In this document: piece by piece, positions 24,958 to 33,523 of the stretch
Numbering within the stretch: position 1 is the first letter of the stretch
How the letters are laid out: each line of letters opens with the position of its first letter
NCBI RefSeq assembly: GCF_000801315.1
Contig: NZ_CP010054.1
Location: forward strand, 3,658,001 to 3,722,000
DNA length: 64,000 bases
Direction of reading: 5' to 3'
From: Hymenobacter sp. DG25B
Lineage (GTDB): Bacteria; Bacteroidota; Bacteroidia; Cytophagales; Hymenobacteraceae
Made by a program: the position numbers and the translations under genes
Notes under the pieces: generated by a model
What the model was told of the DNA's origin: nothing
Databases searched by the model: none
What the model saw: the letters and a program-made list of their open reading frames with translations, nothing else

Positions 24958-26805
24958 CTAGTGGGCGGCAACCACCGGTTTCAAGCCAAACTCTACGCTG
25001 GCCTCCAGCCCCACAGAGTAAGGCCGGTTCTGATGCCAGTAAGATTGGGTAGGCTCATTGTTCAGGGTGTTCAGGCCGGTTTCGGCGGCCGGCCCCAGGG
25101 CTACCAGCCAGGTAGCACCCACCGGGCGGTACTGCATTCCAGCGCCACCCCGCAACGAGGCCAGCACATGCCGATAAGGCGAGTCCGGGGAGCTCAGCTT
25201 ATATGCTTTCTCACCAATCAGGTTGGTGTTTTCAGGGGTCAGCCGGCTATTAAACAGCAGGTTTACCGCCGCCCCCATGCGGGCATATAACGACCAGCCC
25301 ATTTTATCGGCCGCGCTATATTGCAGCGACACCGGCAGGCCTGCCGTGCGGTAGCGGTAATGCGTTGTCTGCGGTTCTGCCAGCGCCGTCAGGTCCGTAG
25401 CCATCTGGGTCCGGATGCGGGTCTTCTGCTGCAAGTCACCGGTAAAAGTGGCGGGCATATTAGGTGCAAGGGCTGCATAGGAGGTCTGGGAAGAAGCGCG
25501 GTATTCGGCGGCCTCTACCCCGGCCGTGGCACTCCAGCGGCCAGCCAGCCGCTTGCGGGCCATTAAAGCAACCCGCTGCCCCAGGCCAGCCTGTAAGTTA
25601 TGGCGATACTCGGTGGCAGCCTCTTCATACGTCTGGGCATTTACGCGGGCCGTAGCCGAAGTTTTCTGAAAAGTAGGCGTGCTGAGCGGACCCCGGGAGA
25701 AATTAACGTTAGGGTTGAAGGAAGACAGGTTGTGGCCACCACCAAAGCTCCAGCCACCTTTTTGCGCTATTTTCTTTTCGTCCTTCGCGGCCAGCTCATC
25801 GGCCCAGGCCAAGGCAGTAGGCGTGTAGGTTTGCTCCAGGGAAGCAGGCAGCGCCGCCAAAGCATTATCCAGCGCCGCCGGGCGGGGGGCCAATGCATTT
25901 ACCTGCTCCGTAGCGGTTGCTTGCATAGCCGTAGTGGTGGCCGGGGTGGTGGCTGCGGAATTGGCCGCTGCTGGTGCAGTTACTGACGCCACCGTTGGCG
26001 CAGACGTATTCGGGTTAAGAGTAGCCAGCGCAGCACCAGTAGCCGGTACCGCATTAGTGGCTGCAGCAGAATTTTGCTGTCCGGTCACTTCAGCCTGGGG
26101 GCGGGTGGTGCCGTTAGCAGCATAGCCCAGGAAGGAGTTGCGACCCTGGACAGACTGGCTATTCGTTTCGGTTTGAGGTGCAGTGGTGGTTCCGGAGGCC
26201 GTGTTGGCCGCCTGCGTATTAGTTGGCAGTTCGCGGTTGCTGCTGGCGGTTACGGCCGCCGTAGCAGTACGCTTAGGCGCACCGGCATCCGCTAAGCTTT
26301 CCTTGCCTGCTGCATTCGGGGTACCATTGATAATTAGAGGTTGCGAGGAGCTACCGGAAGCCGCTACCGTGGCGCCGGCTTGCCGGGCAGAAGTTGTATT
26401 ACCGGATGCAGCAGCTGCATTGCTGGATACCGATGGGCGGGCGCTGTTGGCAGCAGGTGCCTGGGCGGCCAGTTGCAGCTTGCGGCCAGAGTTGCCGTTT
26501 GCATTCTCAGATGATTCCTGAAAATTCTGCAGGCCGGCAGCCAGCTCGGCTTCGTGGTTGCTGGTGAAGTGCAGGGCAAACCAGCCCCCCATACCCAGCA
26601 TAAAGAGCACGCAGGCAGCCGCTACCCAGCGGTGTACCCGGAGCCGCTCGCGGAAGGTTTCATTTTGCTGTACTACCAGCTCATGGTCCAGCTGCTCCCA
26701 CAGGTTGGCCCGGGGCTGCAGTTCAGCTTCCTCAAATTTTTGGCGAAACAGGTACTCCAGGTCGCCCTTCTGGGGGGAGGTGGGCTTATCGGCTGAAGGT
26801 TCCAT
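24958..26805 (-). CDS. Fusion protein: cytoplasmic head, one TM helix, long Ala/Thr/Asn-rich linker, outer-membrane barrel-like domain
   Basis: This 615-residue protein has a cytoplasmic, charged N-terminus (1-58, with LEYLFRQKFEEAELQPRANLWEQL), a single hydrophobic helix at about 62-82 (VAAACVLFMLGMGGWFALHF), a very low-complexity linker of about 240 residues rich in Ala, Thr, Asn and Ser (about 95-335), then a C-terminal domain (about 345-610) with beta-barrel strands such as GWSFGGGHNLSSF, LQAGLGQRVALMARKRL, PVSLQYSAADKMGWSLYARMG and a last strand SVGLEASVEFGLKP. The N-terminal part resembles an anti-sigma factor in position: the gene overlaps the upstream ECF sigma gene by 20 bases. It may span the inner membrane, the periplasm and the outer membrane in one chain. 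Architecture is visible; the role is inferred. Confidence 0.8.
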   Translation of the reverse strand: MEPSADKPTSPQKGDLEYLFRQKFEEAELQPRANLWEQLDHELVVQQNETFRERLRVHRWVAAACVLFMLGMGGWFALHFTSNHEAELAAGLQNFQESSENANGNSGRKLQLAAQAPAANSARPSVSSNAAAASGNTTSARQAGATVAASGSSSQPLIINGTPNAAGKESLADAGAPKRTATAAVTASSNRELPTNTQAANTASGTTTAPQTETNSQSVQGRNSFLGYAANGTTRPQAEVTGQQNSAAATNAVPATGAALATLNPNTSAPTVASVTAPAAANSAATTPATTTAMQATATEQVNALAPRPAALDNALAALPASLEQTYTPTALAWADELAAKDEKKIAQKGGWSFGGGHNLSSFNPNVNFSRGPLSTPTFQKTSATARVNAQTYEEAATEYRHNLQAGLGQRVALMARKRLAGRWSATAGVEAAEYRASSQTSYAALAPNMPATFTGDLQQKTRIRTQMATDLTALAEPQTTHYRYRTAGLPVSLQYSAADKMGWSLYARMGAAVNLLFNSRLTPENTNLIGEKAYKLSSPDSPYRHVLASLRGGAGMQYRPVGATWLVALGPAAETGLNTLNNEPTQSYWHQNRPYSVGLEASVEFGLKPVVAAH

Positions 26806-27466
26806 TGGTCCGGTGAGCGTCGAGGCGCTCTAGTTTGTTTTTCAAAATAACCCGTGCCCGGGCGTACTGCGACTTGCTGGTGCCTTCGGAAATGCCCATC
26901 AGCTCCCCAATTTCTTTGTGGCTATAGCCTTCAATAGCAAATAGGTTGAACACCATCCGGTAGCGCGGGGCCAGCTCCTGAATCAGGGTCAGAAGCTCCT
27001 CAAAGCCATAATTGGCTAAGGTAAATTCTTCATCGGCCAGGTCTTCGGGGTATTCGCCTTCGCTTACTGCTACCAGGTGCGCGTTGCGCCGGTGCTGGCG
27101 CAGGGCAGCATTCACCATGATACGGCGAATCCAGAATTCCAGTGGGCATTCCCGCCTGAATTTTGGCAGATTTTTAAACACCGTCAGAAAGCCTTCCTGC
27201 AGTACGTCTTCGGCCTCAAACGTGGTTTGGGCATACCGCATGCAAACGGCCATCATCCTGGCAGAATATCGGTCGTAAAGCTGCTTTTGTGCCAGGCGGC
27301 TACCAGCCAGGCAAGCATCAAGCAGTTCAGACTCGCTCAGGGTGTGTGGTGAGGAGAGAGGACGCACAGGGGCAGTGGCAGGGCGGAGAATCGGCTCGGC
27401 AATGGCCACCGGCGCAAGCAGGTTGTCCAGAACCGACCCGCCGAAGGTAGGTAATAGCGCGCTCAT
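26786..27466 (-). CDS. ECF-type RNA polymerase sigma factor
   Basis: Start ATG 27466 (MSALLPTF) is chosen over a TTG four codons upstream. The 226-residue protein has an N-terminal extension (about 1-45), sigma region 2 (LYDRYSARMMAVCMRY, then EAEDVLQEGFLTVFKNLPKF) and region 4 with a helix-turn-helix (LAPRYRMVFNLFAIEG, then YSHKEIGELMGISEGTSKSQ). This is a group 4 (ECF) sigma factor. Its last codons overlap the start of the next gene, which encodes a membrane-anchored protein with a barrel-like domain, so the two are translationally coupled. ECF factors are usually silenced by such membrane partners until an envelope signal arrives. The signal here is unknown. The upstream region is long and gene-free. 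Confidence 0.95.
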   Translation of the reverse strand: MSALLPTFGGSVLDNLLAPVAIAEPILRPATAPVRPLSSPHTLSESELLDACLAGSRLAQKQLYDRYSARMMAVCMRYAQTTFEAEDVLQEGFLTVFKNLPKFRRECPLEFWIRRIMVNAALRQHRRNAHLVAVSEGEYPEDLADEEFTLANYGFEELLTLIQELAPRYRMVFNLFAIEGYSHKEIGELMGISEGTSKSQYARARVILKNKLERLDAHRTNGTFSR

Positions 27467-28038
27467 GCTACTAACCAACCACTACGGCTGCCTCCCTTCA
27501 CTGGGTAGATAGAAGGTATAAAGCCACTAAAATTGCTCCGGGTGCTAGGCTGGGGCATACGCTGGGGCTACTGGAAAAAGTGAATAAAAGGGAATTGACT
27601 CCCGCCCTGTATTCTGAAGAGTACAGCGGGTTAGCCAAGCGTTGCATGCCGTTTGCAGAAATATATTAAGAAGGCGCTATTTACCTTATTACCAACTATA
27701 TATTTACAAAATTCAGCTTATAATCTAAGTAACCTGGCGTAATTCAATTAAATGCAGGCGCGGGTAGGCTGAGGTGTATTAGTTAGGTTATGGTAAGGCT
27801 GTGTTCTTGATATAATCTACGAAGGAACCAAGCGCTATGCCAGCGTCGCCGGCTTCCTATAGCATTCGATAAAAGTGCCTGTAAACTTTCGGTTAATTTT
27901 CTGCTGAGGCGAGCTGACAGGAATGAATAAGGGGCTACCAGCGTGTCGGTTTTCCGAGAAAACATTCCGGTTAAACCGCTAGGAAATCAAGCGCGAAATG
28001 CTACATTTCCTATTCATAACCTGCACACCTCCTGCAAC

Positions 28039-28071
28039 ACAGCCGCCCGGTTTCGGGGGGCTGTTCTTTTT
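28039..28071 (+). terminator. Terminator-like hairpin in a gene-free region
   Basis: A 10-base stem with one mismatch (28039-28048 with 28055-28064) is followed by TTCTTTTT. No plus-strand gene lies in front of it, so it may end a small untranslated RNA. Confidence 0.5.
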
Positions 28072-28190
28072 GGTGGCGGGTTCTCTCTGGCCGAGTTGGT
28101 ATGCTGCGGCCGGTTTCCGGCAGCCCGCAGTTGGGTGGCCCTTAGGAAGATAAAGTTAGCGGGATAGTAGGCAGCGGGTAGCCAGAACGG

Positions 28191-28198
28191 TACCTTTG
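28191..28198 (+). promoter_or_regulatory. Possible -7 promoter element of the TonB-receptor-like gene
   Basis: TACCTTTG is an exact TAnnTTTG match, 164 bases in front of the ATG at 28363. It would give a leader of about 155 bases. No clear -33 TTG is at the usual spacing. Confidence 0.45.
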
Positions 28199-28362
28199 CA
28201 CCCGGAAAAAAATTAAACTCATCGGTTAAGAAGGAAGCACAAAATAAAAGCCGTGGAATGCAACCCACAGCTGCGTTTTGCCATCTGTGCAGGAGTTGTT
28301 GAGATTATCCGGGAGATACACTGCAGGCCACTTGCTCTAACTGCGCTTACACCTAACATGCT

Positions 28363-30930
28363 ATGAAACACCTTTCCGCGTTGCTGCTGGTCGGCACTAC
28401 GTTCATTACTCATATGGCTGCGGCGCAAAGCACGCCCCCGGCAGCTACCGGCGCAACGCGCCCGGCGGGCACAGCCCCGGCTATTACGCTGGCTCCGGCC
28501 GCAAAAGGCACCGGCCGCATCAGCGGCACTGTGTTAGATGCCACTACCAAGCAGCCGGTGGAGTTTGCCACCATTACGGTGCTGCCTCCTGTGGGCGAGC
28601 AGCCCCTGGATGGCACTGTTGCGGATGAGAAAGGCCGTTTCGTGCTGAAAGGCCTGGCAGCCGGGTCTTACCGCTTGTCCATCAGCTTTATTGGCTACGG
28701 CAGCCAGGTGCAGGCTATTTCCCTGGCAGAAGGCAAAATGAGCCTCGACCTGGGCACGGTAAACCTGACCTCCCAAGTGAAGCAGCTGAATGAAGTAACC
28801 GTGACGGGTGAGCGGCCCGTGGTGGAAAGCAAGCCTGACCGCCTGGTGTACAACGCCGCCCAGGACAACACCAACAAAGGCGGCACCGCCGCCGACGTGC
28901 TGCGCAAAGCCCCTATGGTGAGCGTGGACCCCGATGGCAACCTGCAGCTGCGCGGCTCCGGCAACGTGCGCGTGCTCATCAACGGCAAACCATCCTCCGT
29001 AATGGCCGGCGACATTGCCGAAGCCCTCAAGCAGCTGCCCGCCGACCAGATTAAAAACGTGGAGGTGATTACCTCCCCTTCGGCTAAGTATGATGCGGAA
29101 GGCTCAGCCGGTATCATCAACATTGTCCTGAAGGAAAATAACCTGCAGGGGGTGAATGGCAACGTGGGCCTGGCCGTGGGTACCCGCAACTCCAACGGTA
29201 ACCTGAGCCTGAACGCCCGCAAAGGTAAGTTTGGGTTTTCCTCCTCGGCCAATGGCTGGATGCACTACTCCCCTGGCGTGCAGGAAGTAGACCGCGAAGA
29301 CCGGGGCGTGGTAAGCGCCGACGGCATTACCACCACGGGCCGCCTGATGCAGCGCAACGAAGGCCGCTCCAACGGTGGTGGCGGCAATGCCCGCATCGGG
29401 TTGGAATATGAGCCAGCTACCAACCACACCTTCAGCCTGTCGCTGAACGGCAACATGTTCCAGCACCGCAACAACGCGGATATCTATAACACCTACACCC
29501 TGGATGCCGGCGAGCCGGATAACAGCAACCCGCTGTTCGGTAACTACACCCGCGACTATAATCAGGAGTTTAAAATCCGGAGCTACGACCTGACCGGCAC
29601 CTACACCCGCACCTTCGGGCCGGGCAGCCGCCGCGAGTGGTCGGTGCTGGCGCAGCACAACCGCAATAACAACAACCGCTTCTACGATGTAGACCAGTTT
29701 CCCCTGGACTACACGGGCAGCACGCCTACGTTCCAGGAATATAGCCCCAACGTAGCCAGCAACCAGGAAAACACCCTGCAAACCGACTACGTGCACCCCA
29801 TTGGCGAAAAGCAAACGGTGGAGTTTGGGGGTAAGCTGATTCAGCGGCGGGTGGAAAGTGACTTCCGCGTGAGCCGCACCGATCTGAATACCGGCGAGTT
29901 TGCCGAAGTGCCCAGCCTGACCAACCAATACACCTATGATCAGGATGTAATGGCCGGCTACGCTACCTACGCTACCAGCCTGGGTAAGAAGTACAACGTG
30001 CGCCTGGGGGCCCGCGTGGAGCGCACCGATCTGGAGGGTGACTTTGCCAGTCAGGACCGTCCGTTCAGCCTCACGTTTACCAATCTGCTGCCCAACGTGG
30101 CCCTTACGCGCAACCTCAAGCAGCAAGGCTCCACCATCCGCCTGAGCTACTCGCGTCGCATTCAGCGCCCCAGCATTTTCTATCTGAACCCTTACCGCAA
30201 CGAAACCGACCCGCGCAACATTTCGGAGGGCAACCCGGAGCTGGACGCCGAATTCACCGACAATTACGAGGTGAACTGGAACACCTTCGTGAAGGGCTCC
30301 GTCATCAACATCTCGGCCTATTCCCGCCAGACCAACAACGCCATTGAGCGCATTTATCGCACCGATAATCAGGGCCGGGTGGTTTCCACCTTCGGCAACG
30401 TAGCCCGCAACCAGACCTACGGCACCAACCTGTTCGGCTCAGTAAAGCCCTTGCCCAAATGGGACATCAGCGGCAACATTAGCCTGTTTTACGTTTTCCT
30501 GAAAAGCCAGGCGCTGAACACCAGCAACTCGGGTTTTGTGTATTCGGCCAACATCAACTCCGGCTACAAGTTTGAGAAGGGCTTCAGCCTACAGTTCTTC
30601 GGCATGCTGAACTCGCCGCGTATTCAGCTGCAAGGCAAAAACTCGCCCTGGCAGATGTACTCCATTGGCCTGCGCAAGGAAATGCTGAAAGGCAAGGCCG
30701 ATCTGACGCTGAACGCCGACAACCCCTTCTCCCGCTACATCAAGCTGGATAACGACTTCGACAACGGCCGTTCCCGCTCCACCAATACCACTTACGTGTA
30801 TAACCGGGGCGTGCGCGCCGCCTTCAGCTACCGCTTCGGCAAGCTGGAGAACAAGCCCAAGCGCCCCGCCCGCAGCATCCGCAACGACGACCAGAAGCAG
30901 GGCGAAAGCGGCGGCAACGGGCAGCAGTAG
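28363..30930 (+). CDS. TonB-dependent receptor-like outer-membrane protein with CarboxypepD_reg domain (OMP_b-brl_3 type)
   Basis: The 855-residue protein starts with a signal peptide (MKHLSALLLVGTTF, cut near HMAAAQ). Residues about 50-140 are a carboxypeptidase-regulatory-like beta sandwich (GRISGTVLDATTKQPVEFATI, FVLKGLAAGSYRL), followed by the plug domain (about 145-260: LNEVTVTGERPVVESKPDRLVYN, VRVLINGKPSSVM, VEVITSPSAKYDAEGSAG) and a large barrel to about 830 ending AAFSYRFGKLE. The C-terminal 25 residues are polar. The layout is that of the outer-membrane proteins with an OMP_b-brl_3 barrel common in Bacteroidota, which lack a known import substrate. It ends at a large palindromic repeat that also serves as terminator. 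Confidence 0.9.
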   Translation: MKHLSALLLVGTTFITHMAAAQSTPPAATGATRPAGTAPAITLAPAAKGTGRISGTVLDATTKQPVEFATITVLPPVGEQPLDGTVADEKGRFVLKGLAAGSYRLSISFIGYGSQVQAISLAEGKMSLDLGTVNLTSQVKQLNEVTVTGERPVVESKPDRLVYNAAQDNTNKGGTAADVLRKAPMVSVDPDGNLQLRGSGNVRVLINGKPSSVMAGDIAEALKQLPADQIKNVEVITSPSAKYDAEGSAGIINIVLKENNLQGVNGNVGLAVGTRNSNGNLSLNARKGKFGFSSSANGWMHYSPGVQEVDREDRGVVSADGITTTGRLMQRNEGRSNGGGGNARIGLEYEPATNHTFSLSLNGNMFQHRNNADIYNTYTLDAGEPDNSNPLFGNYTRDYNQEFKIRSYDLTGTYTRTFGPGSRREWSVLAQHNRNNNNRFYDVDQFPLDYTGSTPTFQEYSPNVASNQENTLQTDYVHPIGEKQTVEFGGKLIQRRVESDFRVSRTDLNTGEFAEVPSLTNQYTYDQDVMAGYATYATSLGKKYNVRLGARVERTDLEGDFASQDRPFSLTFTNLLPNVALTRNLKQQGSTIRLSYSRRIQRPSIFYLNPYRNETDPRNISEGNPELDAEFTDNYEVNWNTFVKGSVINISAYSRQTNNAIERIYRTDNQGRVVSTFGNVARNQTYGTNLFGSVKPLPKWDISGNISLFYVFLKSQALNTSNSGFVYSANINSGYKFEKGFSLQFFGMLNSPRIQLQGKNSPWQMYSIGLRKEMLKGKADLTLNADNPFSRYIKLDNDFDNGRSRSTNTTYVYNRGVRAAFSYRFGKLENKPKRPARSIRNDDQKQGESGGNGQQ

Positions 30931-30989
30931 CAGCTTCAAGCTTAAAACAGCTTAGTATACCTGTTTACTATACCTGTTAAATAAAAAAG

Positions 30990-31093
30990 CTGTCATCCTG
31001 AGCAAAGCGAAGGACCTTATCACGTTAAAACGAGTCGTTGTTTCGACCACTGTTCTAGCGTGATAAGGTCCTTCGCTTTGCTCAGGATGACAG
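30990..31093. repeat. 35-bp perfect inverted repeat, bidirectional terminator-like
   Basis: Bases 30990-31024 and 31059-31093 are exact reverse complements (35 of 35) with a 34-base loop. A-rich sequence on the left and TTCTTTTT on the right make it work as a terminator for both converging genes. The arms contain the block CTGTCATCCTGAGC and CGAAGGACCTTATC, a pattern seen in widespread interspersed bacterial repeats. Confidence 0.9.
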
Positions 31094-31127
31094 TTCTTTT
31101 TATACTGTTATACTGTGCTTCTGCAAC

Positions 31128-31868
31128 TTACTTATTCCAGATAGCCCATGCGGCTTCGGCCTGCAGGCAGAGCATTTCGAAGCCGTTTTTGGTGTGAGCA
31201 CCCATTTCGCGGCCTTTCTGCATGAAGAGGGTTTCGCCGGGGTTATAAATCAGGTCGTAGAGGTAGTGGCGCTCCGTGAGGTGCTCGTAGGGGATGCTGG
31301 GGCACTCCGCTACGTTGGGGTACGTGCCCAGCGGGGTGGTATTGATGATGAGCGAATGCGCCTGCAGCAGGGAGGGCGAAAGGTCGGCGTAGGTAAGGCC
31401 GGCAGCCAGGGGGTTGCGCGAGACCAGCCAGCACCGGATGCCCAGGTCGCGCAGGGCGGTTTCTACGGCTTTGGCCGCGCCGCCCGTGCCCAGAATCAGC
31501 GCGCCGGCATCGTCGCCGCGCGTGGGGTAAAAGCGCCGCATCGATTCCTGAAACCCGATATAGTCGGTATTGTGACCAATGCGGCGGCCATCGGCAGCAA
31601 ACTCAATAACATTTACGGCCCCAATGCGCGCCGCAATGGGTGACATTTCATCCAGATACGTCCACACCTGCTCTTTATAGGGAATGGTTACGTTGAGGCC
31701 GCACAGCTCCGGATGCTGCGCCAACAGCCGGGGCAGCTCCGTAATAGAATACAGCTCAAACAGCTCGTAACGATGGTCGCTCAGGCCCAGGTTTTCAAAC
31801 TTCTGGGTGAAGTACGTCTGCGAAAAAGAATGCTCCAAGGAGCGACCAATCAATCCAAATTCCCTCAT
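31128..31868 (-). CDS. aroE: Shikimate dehydrogenase
   Basis: The ATG at 31868 (MREFGLIGRSLEHSFS) is the usual AroE start; the frame extends 13 codons further without features. The 246-residue protein has the substrate-binding SLEHSFSQTYFTQKF, NVTIPYKE with the catalytic Lys, the Asp in HNTDYIGF, the NADP-binding glycine loop LGTGGAAKAV, and the closing GFEMLCLQAEAAWAIW. AroE reduces 3-dehydroshikimate to shikimate in the aromatic amino-acid pathway, in the cytoplasm. Length is slightly short but normal for Bacteroidota. It stands alone between two hairpins. Confidence 0.97.
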   Translation of the reverse strand: MREFGLIGRSLEHSFSQTYFTQKFENLGLSDHRYELFELYSITELPRLLAQHPELCGLNVTIPYKEQVWTYLDEMSPIAARIGAVNVIEFAADGRRIGHNTDYIGFQESMRRFYPTRGDDAGALILGTGGAAKAVETALRDLGIRCWLVSRNPLAAGLTYADLSPSLLQAHSLIINTTPLGTYPNVAECPSIPYEHLTERHYLYDLIYNPGETLFMQKGREMGAHTKNGFEMLCLQAEAAWAIWNK

Positions 31869-31904
31869 AGGCAGTGCTTTTCTAGCTAAGCACTTCCAAA
31901 GCAA

Positions 31905-31947
31905 CAAAAAAACCGCCCGGTACCTATGACGGCCGGGCGGTTTTTTT
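31905..31947. terminator. Intrinsic terminator between aroE and the DedA gene
   Basis: An 8-base GC core, 31913-31920 with 31933-31940, is extended by A-run and T-run on either side (AAAAAACC/GGTTTTTT). On the minus strand it ends the DedA gene upstream of aroE. Confidence 0.8.
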
Positions 31948-31963
31948 AGTAAATCCTATTTTT

Positions 31964-32638
31964 CTAGGCACTGGTAGGCCGGGCAGCAAACTTGCTTTTC
32001 AGGAATTGAAAGAGCGGCGGCAAAATAGAAAACAGAATGATGCCGTAAATGACCAGCGTAAAGTTGTCGCGCACCACCGGGATATTGCCAAACAGATAGC
32101 CGGCCATGGTGAGAGAAACCACCCACAGCAGTGCGCCGGCAACGCTGTAGCTGATGAAGTAGCTGTATTTCATGGTGCCTACGCCGGCTACAAAGGGCGC
32201 AAACGTGCGCACAATGGGAATAAAGCGGGCCATAATGATGGTTTTGCCTCCGTGCTTGGCATAGAATGCCTGCGTCTGATCTAGATACTTGCGGTTGAGC
32301 AGTTTATAGTTCTCGCGGAACACGCGCGGGCCTAGGTAGTCGCCCACAAAATAATTCAGGTTGTCGCCCAGGAAAGCCGCCGCAAACAGCAGCGGCATTA
32401 GATACCACACGTTTAGCAAGGTTTCCGGCGAGCCGGCAGCTATCGGCTGTGCGGCTAGCGTGCCCGCCACAAACAGCAGCGAATCGCCGGGCAGGAAGGG
32501 AAAAACAATTACGCCGGTTTCAGTGAATATAATCAGGAACAGAATCAGATACGTGAGGTTCCCATAGTCCAGCACCATGGCCTTGAGGTGCACATCCAGG
32601 TGCAGAACCAGGTCAAAAAAGTCTTTGATAATCTCCAT
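31964..32638 (-). CDS. DedA-family membrane protein
   Basis: The ATG at 32638 gives a 224-residue inner-membrane protein with about four to five hydrophobic segments. DedA hallmarks are FTETGVIVFPFLPGDSLLFVAG, GDNLNYFVGDYLGPRVF and MARFIPIVRTFAPFVAGVG, with the conserved Glu, Asp and the two Arg that matter in this family. DedA proteins help recycle undecaprenyl phosphate or flip phospholipids, and protect against membrane stress. The C-terminus ends in FLKSKFAARPTSA. It is a single gene between terminators; the previous gene lies 101 bases away on the same strand. Confidence 0.93.
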   Translation of the reverse strand: MEIIKDFFDLVLHLDVHLKAMVLDYGNLTYLILFLIIFTETGVIVFPFLPGDSLLFVAGTLAAQPIAAGSPETLLNVWYLMPLLFAAAFLGDNLNYFVGDYLGPRVFRENYKLLNRKYLDQTQAFYAKHGGKTIIMARFIPIVRTFAPFVAGVGTMKYSYFISYSVAGALLWVVSLTMAGYLFGNIPVVRDNFTLVIYGIILFSILPPLFQFLKSKFAARPTSA

Positions 32639-32739
32639 AGGGCGCAAACGACTGAAAAAGCGGCGGAATAATTTCTACAAAGAAAACAGGCTGCCGCTAA
32701 AGTGCAGGAAAAGTATTTCCGGCCGGGCCAGCGCGCAGC

Positions 32740-33387
32740 TTATGCGGGCTTCTGCACCAGCACCAGCAGGTTCAGCTTTTCCACCTTCGGAAACAGCCTG
32801 ACGGTACCGCCCAAAGCTTGCACAGCATTCTGCAATTGCTGCAGCGCGCCGGCTGGCACGGCGGCCTGCAGGGTATTCAGCAGAACGTGGCCGCCGGGGC
32901 GCACCAGCCGGAATACATTTTGCCAGAAAGCCGGCGCAAAAACGCCTTCCTGAATGGCGCTATCCACAAACAGATCCACCAGGACCAGGTCAAAGGGCGG
33001 ATGCGCATCCTGCACGTAGGCAAAGGCATCGGCGCACACAATCTGCAGGCGCGGGCCGGGCGCTATACCAAACTCCTGCGCCGCCAGCTCTATCACTACC
33101 GGGTCAAAATCGACGGCGGTAATGTGGTACTGGTAATCGAAGTCTTCCCGCAGCGTTTGGATAACGGAGCCCCCGCCCAGCCCCAGGAGCAGTACGCGCC
33201 GGCAGCCGCCCAGCGAAATCTGCTGCAAGCCAAAGCGCAGCACCCGCTGCAAAGAGCCATAAGAGTAGTTGGCCGTGCGCGAGTCCAGCACCTTGCGCCC
33301 CTGGTACAGGCTAATTTCCAGCTCGCCATTATAAGTGGAGGGCACTTTGCGCGTGAACGGGTACAGATAGCTCAATGCCTTCTTCAT
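32740..33387 (-). CDS. Spermidine-synthase-like methyltransferase-fold protein
   Basis: The ATG at 33387 (MKKALSYLYPFTRKV) is preferred; the longer frame runs through a palindromic repeat and a GC-rich stretch. The 215-residue protein has the Rossmann nucleotide fold of spermidine/spermine synthases: RVLLLGLGGGSVIQTL, ITAVDFDPVVIELA, DAFAYVQ, FDLVLVDLFVDS, RPGGHVLLNTL. The first residues, YNGELEISLYQGRKVLDSRT, fit the small N-terminal barrel. The catalytic Asp of true aminopropyl transferases is hard to place (DLFVD), and the protein is short, so an uncharacterised methyltransferase is equally possible. It stands alone on the minus strand. Confidence 0.85.
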   Translation of the reverse strand: MKKALSYLYPFTRKVPSTYNGELEISLYQGRKVLDSRTANYSYGSLQRVLRFGLQQISLGGCRRVLLLGLGGGSVIQTLREDFDYQYHITAVDFDPVVIELAAQEFGIAPGPRLQIVCADAFAYVQDAHPPFDLVLVDLFVDSAIQEGVFAPAFWQNVFRLVRPGGHVLLNTLQAAVPAGALQQLQNAVQALGGTVRLFPKVEKLNLLVLVQKPA

Positions 33388-33414
33388 AGCCTGCAAGGTA
33401 ACGGGAATGCAAAA

Positions 33415-33522
33415 AGTAGCGCGAAGCTCCCGCTTCGTGTACGAGCAACGCGAGTTCCTACGCGTTGAGCATACGCCTGCTACTCGCTGCGCTCGTCCGC
33501 GAAGCCGGAGCTTCGCGCTACT
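33415..33522. repeat. Complex palindromic element
   Basis: Outer arms 33415-33437 and 33500-33522 are complementary over 23 bases with a single C/C mismatch. Inside, ACGAGC/GCTCGT (33441-33446 with about 33491-33496) and AACGCG/CGCGTT pair again, so the whole 108 bases can form a branched cruciform. It sits between two minus-strand genes. Confidence 0.8.
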
Positions 33523-33523
33523 G

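Larger units (their letters stand above)
27467..28362. other. Gene-free region of about 900 bases
   Basis: No convincing coding frame is visible between the sigma factor start and the TonB-receptor-like gene. Part of it (about 27640-27760) is markedly AT-rich compared with the window. It holds a hairpin with a T-run (28039-28071) and an exact -7 element (28191-28198), listed separately. Short frames at 27783-27965, 27943-28167 and 28014-28268 overlap each other on opposite strands and show no domain or codon bias. The divergent promoters of both neighbours must lie here. Confidence 0.6.

Noticed and set aside
27943..28268. Two overlapping small frames on opposite strands in the gene-free region
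   Set aside because: Neither has signal peptide, domain or matching codon bias, and the hairpin at 28039-28071 cuts through both.
31873..31896. 7-bp hairpin in the aroE leader
   Set aside because: Short stem without T-run; could occur by chance and has no known match in aroE leaders.
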